In this document: piece by piece, positions 9,493 through 18,000 of the stretch | Position numbering within the stretch: position 1 is the first letter of the stretch | Layout: each line of letters begins with the position of its first letter | Notes under the pieces: generated by a model | Databases searched by the model: none | The model's input: the letters and a program-made list of their open reading frames with translations, nothing else | Told to the model about the DNA's origin: nothing | Program-made: the position numbers and the translations under genes | Assembly: GCA_025916135.1 (NCBI GenBank) | Contig: CP104793.1 | Coordinates: 2,170,001 to 2,234,000 of the forward strand | Length of the DNA: 64,000 nt | Reading direction: 5' to 3' | Source: Rhodobacteraceae bacterium D3-12 | Lineage (GTDB): Bacteria; Pseudomonadota; Alphaproteobacteria; Rhodobacterales; Rhodobacteraceae

Positions 9493-11064
9493 ATGCGCGG
9501 TTTGGTTTTTGGGGTTGTTGCGATGCTGTCTTGCGCTGGCACGGCTGAGGCCGGTTGGCTGGACTGGATGGGTCAGGGAAACCAGCCAGAGAAGATCGCC
9601 TGTGCCCCGACGGAGCGCGCGTGTTTGATCACGGCTGCGCTGGAAAACCGGATCATTGCTTTTCACGACCGCGAACATGACATGCAAATCTCGCGTATTG
9701 GCGAGCAGATCGGGGAGTTGGCGGCTTTGGCCTCGCCTAAGACGCGCAAGGCGATCGAGGCTCGACTGGACGAAATCACACCATCCACGAAGATCAAGGC
9801 GGCTTACCGCGAGGCCTTGGGCAAGCGACTGAACGCAAGCGGCATTACTTTGGAGGCACTGCGCAACGCCATAGCGACGGGCAAGACGCCGGACGGTCGC
9901 AAGATGAGTGACTATACGCTTGCCGGTTTTCGACAGGCGTTGCGCCGGGGCGAAGGCGCCGCCGCGCGCCAGCTTTGGTTTGACAGCGTTCGCACGCTTT
10001 GGAAAACCAGCCCGGGCGCGCTTCAACTGATGCAGAGAGACGCGGCGCGTCACGATGTTGATCTGCTTAGGGCCTATCACGACGCGTTCTTTTTCAGCGG
10101 CACGCGGCGACAAGTGATGTGGCGCGACATGTCGCTTGTCGCCCAGACCCATTGTCTGAACGGAGACATGGACAAAGGCAGGCGCGTTCTTGGGCTTCTG
10201 CGCGACCAATTCTCGCGCCGGGCCCCCAAGGATCAGGTGATCCGCCTTTATGCAGAGACCGAATTCATGGCGCCGGTGCTGTATTGTCAGGGCGAAGATG
10301 CGGCGATGGCGTTCCTTGGCCAGCTCGAGACAAAAATGGCGCCCGCCTATGTTTACTTGCGCGAAAAATACCCGGGCGAGCGAGAACAGTCCTTTGTTCT
10401 GACTGCCGCGCGGGACACGATTGCGTTGCGCAGCTATGAGGTTCTGGCGCGGTATTTGTTGGAACAAAACCGCACAGACGAAGCGAAAACAGCCTTTGAA
10501 AAGGGCAAGCGCTCGCATCTTGTCATGGGGTTTGTGACCGGGGCGGATGGCAAAACCAAGCCTCAGACGACGAGCGAACGCACCAGTTGGGAGGACTTCC
10601 AGCGCTATTTCAAAGAAGATCGTTATCGCTATTCCTTGTCGTCCAAGCTGGCTTTGACTCATTTCCTGACAGAGTTCACCCCCGATTACACGCGCAGCTA
10701 CCCGCTCAACCAAAAGCTTGAAACCTATTCAGAACACGCCGAGGCGCTTTGGCCATCCGAGATCAGCCAGAAAGCGGTGGCAATGATCATGCAGATCGAG
10801 CGTGAAATCGCCCGGCGTGATCCCAAGCGCCTTGCCTATCCCGACCATATGATGTTGGAGATCGCCGGATGGCGGCAGCCCGCCGCCTGTCGGTTAAGCG
10901 AGAGCAGCCTTGCAGGCGTGATCGCGCGGATGGCTGATTATGAGTTCAGCGATCAGCCCTTCATGGTCATCATTGCCATGCTGACATATCAGGATCGTAT
11001 TGCCGCGGCCAAGTCCGACGACGGGCTGTGTGCGCTGGCGATGGTGGCCCAAGGGGACCTCTGA
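9493..11064 (+). CDS. Exported helical protein of unknown function
   Basis: 523 residues with a clear signal peptide (MRGLVFGVVAMLSCAGTAEA, cleavage near residue 20). Two early cysteines lie in a CAPTERACL segment, and the remainder is mostly helical with TPR-like spacing. No catalytic motif is visible. The ATG at 9493 gives the signal peptide and is preferred. A 414-residue frame on the other strand over the same bases is a shadow. The gene stands alone between aroB and the flavoprotein gene. Function unknown. Confidence 0.8.
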   Translation: MRGLVFGVVAMLSCAGTAEAGWLDWMGQGNQPEKIACAPTERACLITAALENRIIAFHDREHDMQISRIGEQIGELAALASPKTRKAIEARLDEITPSTKIKAAYREALGKRLNASGITLEALRNAIATGKTPDGRKMSDYTLAGFRQALRRGEGAAARQLWFDSVRTLWKTSPGALQLMQRDAARHDVDLLRAYHDAFFFSGTRRQVMWRDMSLVAQTHCLNGDMDKGRRVLGLLRDQFSRRAPKDQVIRLYAETEFMAPVLYCQGEDAAMAFLGQLETKMAPAYVYLREKYPGEREQSFVLTAARDTIALRSYEVLARYLLEQNRTDEAKTAFEKGKRSHLVMGFVTGADGKTKPQTTSERTSWEDFQRYFKEDRYRYSLSSKLALTHFLTEFTPDYTRSYPLNQKLETYSEHAEALWPSEISQKAVAMIMQIEREIARRDPKRLAYPDHMMLEIAGWRQPAACRLSESSLAGVIARMADYEFSDQPFMVIIAMLTYQDRIAAAKSDDGLCALAMVAQGDL

Positions 11065-11280
11065 CAGCGGCCCTGCCCTGTTGCGGCCCGGTGCTCTGCC
11101 CGTTCCCCTTATCCGCCCCCTCGTCCGCCTCCCCTGCCCGTCGCCGCAGCCTGCGCCCTCGCTTGCGCCAGCTTGCACGCTCCATGCGCATAAACGACCG
11201 ATCATGTCGCAAAACGACATGCGCGGGAGCGATACGCCGGTGTTTCCTTGGAGCTATCCATGCCAAGGGAAGGACACCCC

Positions 11281-13698
11281 ATGAAGACCACCACTCGCGT
11301 TTGCGTTATCGGCGGCGGCGTTGTCGGCTGCTCGGTGCTGTATCACCTGACCAAGCTGGGTTGGTCTGATGTCATGCTAGTTGAGCGATCCGAGCTGACC
11401 AGCGGTTCGACATGGCATGCGGCGGGCGGGTTTCACACGCTCAACGGCGACACGAATATGGCCGCGCTTCAGGGCTATACCATCCGGCTTTATCGCGAGT
11501 TGGAAGAGATCACCGGCATGTCCTGTGGGTTGCACCATGTTGGTGGCGTGACCCTTGCTGACAATCAGGACCGCATGGACATGATGTTGACCGAGCGGGC
11601 CAAGCACCGGTTCATGGGGCTTGAGACCGAGATTGTCGGCCCCGAAGAGATCAAGAGGATCGCCCCCGCCACCAACACCGAGGGGTTGATCGGCGGGCTT
11701 TATGATCCGCTTGACGGGCATCTTGACCCGTCGGGCACCACCCATGCCTATGCCAAGGCCGCGCGAATGGGCGGCGCCACGATCGAGACGCATTGCATGG
11801 TGAAAGAGACCAACCAGCGTGCCGATGGCACATGGGATGTTGTCACCGACAAGGGCACGATCCATGCCGAGCATGTGGTGAATGCCGGCGGTCTTTGGGC
11901 GCGTGAGGTCGGCGCCATGGCCGGGGTTTATTTCCCGCTGCACCCGATGGAGCACCAATACATCGTCACCGAAGAGGTGCCGATGATCCGCGAGATCATC
12001 GAGGGAGGAGGCGAGCATCCGCATGTGATTGACCCCGCCGGCGAAAGCTATTTGCGCCAAGAGGGCAAGGGGTTGTGCATCGGATTTTATGAGCAGCCCT
12101 GCCGCCCATGGGCCGTCAAAGGCACGCCGTGGACCTTTGGTCACGAGCTTTTGCCCGATGATTTCGACAAGATCGAAGCCAGCATCGAGTTCGCCTATAA
12201 GCGGTTTCCGACGCTGGCCGAAGTGGGCGTGAAATCGGTGATCCACGGTCCATTTACTTTTGCGCCCGATGGCAACCCCTTGGTCGGGCCGGTGCCGGGA
12301 ATGCGCAACTATTGGTCCGCCTGTGCGGTCATGGCCGGGTTCAGCCAAGGCGGCGGTGTCGGCTTGATGCTGGCGCAGTGGATGGTCGACGGCGAATGCG
12401 AGCGCGACACATGGGCGATGGATTGCGCCCGTTTCGGCGATTGGATCACGCCGGGTTATACCCGCCCCAAGGTGGTCGAAAACTACCAGAAGCGGTTCTC
12501 GGTCTCCTACCCGAACGAGGAGCTGCCCGCCGCGCGCCCCTTCCGCCAGACGCCGATGTATGACGTGTTTGATTCTATGGGCGCGGTCTGGGGCGCGCAA
12601 TACGGGCTGGAGGTGGTGAACTACTTCGCCCTACCCGGCGAGGCGCGGTTTGAAACCCCGTCCTTCCGCCGCTCCAACGCGTGGGAGGCGACCAAGCGCG
12701 AAGTCAAAGCCGTGCGCGCGGGCGTGGGCATCAACGAAGTGCAGAACTTCGGCAAATACCTTGTGACCGGTCCGGGCGCGCGCGCTTGGCTTGACCGGAT
12801 CATGGCCGGGCGTGTGCCGCAGCCGGGGCGGCTGTCCCTGACGCCGATGCTGTCGCCCAAGGGGCGGTTGATCGGTGATTTCACCATCTCCTGCCTCAGC
12901 GATGACGCGTTCCAGCTTACTGCCAGCTATGGCGCGCAGGCCTATCACATGCGTTGGTTCGAGCGCCACGAGGCCGAAGGCGTCAAGGTCGAGAACATCT
13001 CGGATCGCCTGAACGGGTTCCAGATCGCTGGGCCAAAGGCGCGCGACGTCTTGCAGGCCTGCTGCCTTGAGGACGTGAGCGATATGCGCTTTCTCGACGT
13101 GCGCCACCTGACGGTCGGCATGGTCGATTGCCTTGTGCAGCGGGTCTCCTATACCGGCGATCTGGGGTTCGAGATCTACTGCGATCCGATGGCACAGCGC
13201 GCGCTTTGGGATGCGCTTTGGGGCGCGGGTGAACCGCTTGGCATGACGCCCTTCGGGATGCGGGCCATGATGTCGCTGCGGCTCGACAAGTTTTTCGGCG
13301 CTTGGCTCAGAGAGTTTTCGCCCGATTACACCGCCGCCGAAACCGGGTTGGACCGTTTTATCTCGTGGAAGAAAAACGTCGATTTCATTGGCCGCGCCGC
13401 CGCCGAGGCCGAGCGCCAAAGCGGCGCGGCGCGACAGCTTTGCGCGTTTGAGGTCGACGCCGAGGACGCCGATGTCGTCGCCTATGAGCCGATCTGGCAC
13501 GCGGGCGAGGTGATCGGGTTTTGCACCTCGGGCGGCTATGCGCATCACAGCGAGAAAAGCATCGCCCTTGGGCTGATCCCGCGCGACAAGGCCAGCGATG
13601 GGCTGCAGGTCGAGATCGAGATCCTTGGTCAAATGCGCCCCGCCAGTTTGATCACCGCGCCGCTGTTTGACGCCGATGGAACGCGCATGCGTGGATAA
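11281..13698 (+). CDS. FAD-dependent dimethylglycine/sarcosine dehydrogenase-like protein with GcvT domain
   Basis: 805 residues from the ATG at 11281, which follows a good AGGGAAGGA ribosome binding site; the frame is open 11 codons upstream. Domain order: DAO-type FAD domain with the GGGVVGCS dinucleotide motif near residue 10 and a STWHAAG segment near 45 whose His is the covalent FAD site in dimethylglycine dehydrogenases; an FAO_M-like linker; and a C-terminal aminomethyltransferase (GcvT-type) folate-binding half from about residue 425. The family oxidatively demethylates N-methylated glycines and passes the C1 unit to tetrahydrofolate. The substrate (dimethylglycine, sarcosine or another methylamine) cannot be fixed from sequence. 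Confidence 0.88.
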   Translation: MKTTTRVCVIGGGVVGCSVLYHLTKLGWSDVMLVERSELTSGSTWHAAGGFHTLNGDTNMAALQGYTIRLYRELEEITGMSCGLHHVGGVTLADNQDRMDMMLTERAKHRFMGLETEIVGPEEIKRIAPATNTEGLIGGLYDPLDGHLDPSGTTHAYAKAARMGGATIETHCMVKETNQRADGTWDVVTDKGTIHAEHVVNAGGLWAREVGAMAGVYFPLHPMEHQYIVTEEVPMIREIIEGGGEHPHVIDPAGESYLRQEGKGLCIGFYEQPCRPWAVKGTPWTFGHELLPDDFDKIEASIEFAYKRFPTLAEVGVKSVIHGPFTFAPDGNPLVGPVPGMRNYWSACAVMAGFSQGGGVGLMLAQWMVDGECERDTWAMDCARFGDWITPGYTRPKVVENYQKRFSVSYPNEELPAARPFRQTPMYDVFDSMGAVWGAQYGLEVVNYFALPGEARFETPSFRRSNAWEATKREVKAVRAGVGINEVQNFGKYLVTGPGARAWLDRIMAGRVPQPGRLSLTPMLSPKGRLIGDFTISCLSDDAFQLTASYGAQAYHMRWFERHEAEGVKVENISDRLNGFQIAGPKARDVLQACCLEDVSDMRFLDVRHLTVGMVDCLVQRVSYTGDLGFEIYCDPMAQRALWDALWGAGEPLGMTPFGMRAMMSLRLDKFFGAWLREFSPDYTAAETGLDRFISWKKNVDFIGRAAAEAERQSGAARQLCAFEVDAEDADVVAYEPIWHAGEVIGFCTSGGYAHHSEKSIALGLIPRDKASDGLQVEIEILGQMRPASLITAPLFDADGTRMRG

Positions 13699-13713
13699 AC
13701 GCTTGCCCTGCCC

Positions 13714-13737
13714 CTTCATCTGACCCCAAATATCCCC
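13714..13737 (+). repeat. Second copy of the CTTCATCTGA intergenic motif
   Basis: CTTCATCTGACCCCAAATAT at 13714-13733 matches the element at 9352-9370 in most positions (shared CTTCATCTGAC and AAATATCCC). It lies in the 56 bp between the flavoprotein stop and the next start. Unlike the first copy it is not followed by a strong hairpin, so it is unlikely to be only a terminator stem. Confidence 0.45.
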
Positions 13738-13754
13738 GCCGGAGGCTCCCACAG

Positions 13755-14396
13755 ATGCCACCGGCGGAGAGGCTGGATATGGCGCGCAACGTGGCAACAG
13801 ATGACATTGCAATCCTGATCCCCGCCGCAGGCGCGTCTTCGCGCATGGGCGGGCGCGACAAGCTGTTGGAACAGGTGGACGGCACCCCGCTTTTGGCGCG
13901 ACAGGTGGCACGGGCCTTGGCCACGGGGGCAGAGGTTTTGGTCACCGTCTCGCAGGACCACCCGGCGCGCAAGGCGGCGTTAGCTCCGCTCGCTTCTGCA
14001 CGGCTGCATCTCTGCGAGATTGACGGGCGCGAGGGCATGGCCGTCTCGCTGCGCGAGGGCGCGGCTTGGGCCATCGAGCGCGGGTTGAGCGCGTTGATGG
14101 TGGTTCTGGCGGATATGCCCGAGCTTGAGACCGAGGATTTCACCGCCCTGCTTGACGCCGCCACAGAAGCGCCCGGCAGTGTGATACGCGCAGCCAGCGC
14201 GACGGGCGTGGCCGGGCATCCGGTGATTATTCCGCAGCGACTGTTTGAAGGTCTGCGATCGGTGACAGGCGACGCTGGCGCGCGCGGGGTGCTTCAGGGC
14301 GAGCAGGTTCGGCTGACCCCCCGGAGCGGCAATCGTGCTGTCACCGATCTGGACACGCCCGAAGACTGGGCGCGGTGGCGGGCGGCGCGGCGTTAA
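13755..14396 (+). CDS. MobA/MocA-like nucleotidyltransferase
   Basis: 213 residues from the ATG at 13755 with GGAGG 9 bp upstream; a second in-frame ATG at 13779 also has a good GGAGAGG site, so the start is uncertain by 8 codons. The NTP-transferase signature PAAGASSRMGGRDKLLE is at about residues 26-42, and a VLADMPEL metal-binding segment is at about 117-124. The family includes molybdenum cofactor cytidylyl- and guanylyltransferases that mature molybdoenzymes. No molybdoenzyme is encoded nearby, so the exact nucleotide and target are unknown. Confidence 0.85.
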   Translation: MPPAERLDMARNVATDDIAILIPAAGASSRMGGRDKLLEQVDGTPLLARQVARALATGAEVLVTVSQDHPARKAALAPLASARLHLCEIDGREGMAVSLREGAAWAIERGLSALMVVLADMPELETEDFTALLDAATEAPGSVIRAASATGVAGHPVIIPQRLFEGLRSVTGDAGARGVLQGEQVRLTPRSGNRAVTDLDTPEDWARWRAARR

Positions 14397-14704
14397 GCGG
14401 CGCCTTGAGACTGGATCATGCAGGGTGGCAGGATGATTTCCTCAACCCCTTGAAAAACAAGGCTATCGGCGCCGTCACAAATGAAACCGGCGTCCGGCCC
14501 GCTCCATTTTATTTCAACCCGGCTGGTCAGTTGAGACAGGTCGATCACGCGATATTGCCGCGCATTTGCGCCGCCGATGATCATGTCTTCGCCCAAGCCA
14601 AGCCCACGCGGTTTTACGACCAGAACATCGGGTCGCGACACCATCTCGGCCTGCGGCTCGCGCGGGAGTGACGGGAAATCAAAGGTGGAGTGATCTAGGA
14701 ACAT
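14393..14704 (-). CDS. Small protein of unknown function, convergent with MobA-like gene
   Basis: 103 residues from the ATG at 14704 (the frame extends 16 codons upstream). Predicted to be beta-rich with no signal peptide or membrane segment. Segments such as SRPDVLVVKPRGLGLGEDMIIGG are not recognised. It overlaps the 3' end of the MobA-like gene by 4 bp on the other strand and lies downstream of the RTX/Hint gene, separated from it by a strong terminator. It may be a partner of Hint-domain proteins, but that is inference from position only. Confidence 0.55.
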   Translation of the reverse strand: MFLDHSTFDFPSLPREPQAEMVSRPDVLVVKPRGLGLGEDMIIGGANARQYRVIDLSQLTSRVEIKWSGPDAGFICDGADSLVFQGVEEIILPPCMIQSQGAA

Positions 14705-14837
14705 GGGAGTCTTTTGCCTGTAATTTGTCGAGATTCTCCCGACTTGCCCCAATGTCCTCCAAACTTGTGGCGAATTTGGGATCGGACCGCGGGCAAATTG
14801 AGGCGAAAGGTAAACAAACTCTTAACCGCCAACGCAA

Positions 14838-14865
14838 AAGGGAAGAGGCGCAAACCTCTTCCCTT
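14838..14865 (-). terminator. Rho-independent terminator of the RTX/Hint gene
   Basis: A perfect 11-bp stem AAGGGAAGAGG / CCTCTTCCCTT with a 6-base loop; on the minus strand it is followed by TTTT. It lies downstream of the 15011-19648 gene. A second 9-bp stem (GACGGGGCG / CGCCCCGTC) at 14931-14964 lies between it and the stop codon. Confidence 0.8.
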
Positions 14866-15010
14866 GGCCCGGATGTGAGAAGGGCCCTCACGGTCCGGGC
14901 AGCTGCATATTTCGCGTAAAACATGGATCGGACGGGGCGGTTGTCCGTGAGGCATCGCCCCGTCCTTGACTATGGACGTCTACGTCCTTTTTTGTCTGTC
15001 TGGCTCCGGT

Positions 15011-18000
15011 TTAGCGGACCAGCAGGCGTGCTTCGTGCTTTTTGAGGGCACGGCGCGCGGCGCTGTAGTCTTCGACACCTTCCGCCGTTTTCAGGTCGGG
15101 GAAGAGGGTGAGGATTTCGTCGCGTTGCGCGTTTTCCAGACCGCTGAGCACATTGGCACCCGGTTGGAAGCTTTCTGTCCATGCGCCATTCGAGAGCACC
15201 ACTTCGTGCTGATCGAACATGAAGTGCACATAGCTCACGCCCAGCGTTCCGACTTCGTCCACACCCGGCAGGTCCGTCAGGTGTTTCGCGGCGGCCAGCA
15301 CTTCGCGCTCTTCAAAGTAGAGCTGTGCCTTGTCGCCGGTCATCAGCATACGGTGCTGAGGCGAGACCAGGATGTCGTGCTCTGGCAGGTTATCGCCAAG
15401 CGCGCCTTTCTGGATCAGGATCGGGCGCAGATTTGGCATCCGGGCCAGTTCATGCCCGGTCAGAGCGCGGCGTCCGATCCAGCGGATCTCTTGGATGCCG
15501 TTGTCGCGGGTGATGATCTTGTCACCTTCGTTCAGCTCTTCGACCATACGCTCGCCCTTGGGCGTCGCGATTGCGGTGCCGGGGGTAAAGCAAGGCACGA
15601 CATTCTCGATCTCGGTGAAGACCAGCGATCCGGCGTCATTATCGTCGGCGTCGAAATAGTTAACGATACCGTCCTGTTGGTCGGCAGAGGTATAGGTGAT
15701 TTCGAAGCGTCCGCCGGTGGGGGCCGAGCCTGCGAGGTTGAGCGTGTCGTAATCCTCGGGGCCATCGTCGACCGGACCATCGCCACCGTCGATGATGTCG
15801 CCAGCATTGACGTTCGAGAACGTATCCATGCCGTCGCCACCAAGCAGCGTGTCATCGCCGGCACCGCCATCGATCGAGTCATTGCCCTCTTCGCCTTCGA
15901 TCACGTCATCGCCGTCACCGCCGAGCAGCGTATCGTCGCCGGTGCCGCCCTGAAGCGCATCGTCGTCGATGCCACCGTCGATGAGGTCATCCCCGGCACC
16001 GCCAACGAGCGTGTCGTCGTCGTCTTCGCCAAAGATCGTGTCGTTGCCCTCGCCGCCATCGACAAAGTCGAGACCGTTGGTCGGGACCGGATCGGTTTCG
16101 TCGGGTTCTTGACCCCAGAGCAGGTTGCTGTCGCCAGCATTGATCCAGTCGTCGCCGGCACCACCAAAGATGGTGTCGGAGCCGTGGCCACCAATGATCG
16201 AGTCATCGTCCTCGTTGCCTTCGACATAGTCATCGTCGATCCCGGCGTGGATGGTATCCATGCCTGTGCCGCCGAAGATGACGTCGGCATCGTCGCCGGT
16301 CATGATCGAGTCGTTGCCGGCGCCGCCGTCAACGGTGTCCATACCGTCGGTCGGGTTCGGATCGCTGGTGATGCTGCCGATCGGCAGGTTGGGATCGTCG
16401 CCAACATAGTCGGAGAAGGTGTCGACACCGACAAGGATCGTGTCGTCCCCTGCCCCGCCTTCGACATCATCCGAGCCTTGCGGGTCAGTGATGAGGTCGT
16501 CGCCATCGCCGCCCAGCACAACATCGTCGTCAATGCCGGGGTTGATTGTGTCGTCGCCTGCGCCGCCTTCGATCGTGTCGCTGTCATCGCCGGTGGAGAT
16601 GTCGTCATTGCCGTCACCGCCATCGACATAGTCGAGATCGTCGCCGGGTGTGGCATCAACCGGCACACCGGGAAGGGTTGGCACGTCGATTGCCGGGGTG
16701 TTGCCGGATGTGTCGATCACATCGTCGTCGTCACCGCCAAAGGCCGTATCGTTGCCGTCACCGCCAAATAGCGTGTCGGAACCTTCGTTGCCGTAGAGCA
16801 CGTCATCGCCTTCTTCGCCGATAACGATGTCGTCGCCTTCTTCGCCGTAGAGCACATCGTCGCCCTCGCCGCCGTTGACATCATCGTCGCCTTCACCGGC
16901 AAGCACGGTGTCGTCGCCGCCGTTGGCCTGAACAGTGTCCTGCTGCGGCGGGTTGCCGGGCATGTTGTCCATGTTGTCGATCATGTCGCCATCCGGGTCG
17001 CCGGTATAGTTCACGTCGATATAGTCGTCCCCTTCATCACCTTCGACGATGTAGTTGGGTGGAGTGGCATCGCCCACGGTGACAGTCACAGTCGCAGTAT
17101 CGGTCGCGCCGTTGTCGTCGGTGATCGTGTAGGTGAAGGTGTCCGTGCCGGTGAAGCCCGCTTCGGGGGTGTAGACCGGGTTGCCCGAGGTCGGGTCAAT
17201 TGCAACGGTGCCGTTGGTGCCATCGGTTGTGTCGGTCACGGTGAAGCCGTCGCCTTCGGGGTCGGTGTCGTTGGCGAGAACCGCCACTTCAACCGGATCG
17301 CCCGCATCGGTGCTGGCCGTGTCATCCACCGCGTCAACCGAGTTCGGCTCGCCCACGGTCACAGTCACAGTCGCGGTATCCGTCGCGCCGTTGTCGTCGG
17401 TGATCGTGTAGGTGAATGTGTCCGTGCCGGTGAAACCCGCTTCGGGGGTGTAGACCGGGTTGCCCGAGGTCGGGTCAATTGCAACGGTGCCGTTGGTGCC
17501 GTCGGTTGTATCGGTCACGGTGAAGCCGTCGCCTTCGGGGTCGGTGTCGTTGGCGAGAACCGCCACTTCAACCGGATCGCCCGCATCGGTGCTGGCCGTG
17601 TCATCCACCGCGTCAACCGAGTTCGGCTCGCCCACGGTCACAGTCACAGTCGCGGTATCCGTCGCGCCGTTGTCGTCAGTGATCGTGTAGGTGAATGTGT
17701 CCGTGCCGGTGAAACCCGCTTCGGGGGTGTAGACCGGGTTGCCCGAGGTCGGGTCAATTGCAACGGTGCCGTTGGTGCCGTCGGTTGTATCGGTCACGGT
17801 GAAGCCGTCGCCTTCGGGGTCGGTGTCGTTGGCGAGAACCGCCACTTCAACCGGATCGCCCGCATCGGTGCTGGCAGTGTCATCCACAGCGTCAACCGAG
17901 TTCGGCTCGTCCACGGTCACAGTCACGGTCGCCGTGTCAGTCGCGCCGTTGTCGTCAGTGATCGTGTAGGTGAATGTGTCCGTGCCGGTGAAGCCCGCTT

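Noticed and set aside
9469-10713. 414-codon minus-strand frame over the secreted protein at 9493
   Set aside because: The plus-strand gene has a signal peptide and proper start; the minus frame has neither.
14966-16771. 601-codon plus-strand frame opposite the Hint and RTX region
   Set aside because: Repetitive antisense reading of GGxGxD repeats; no start signal.
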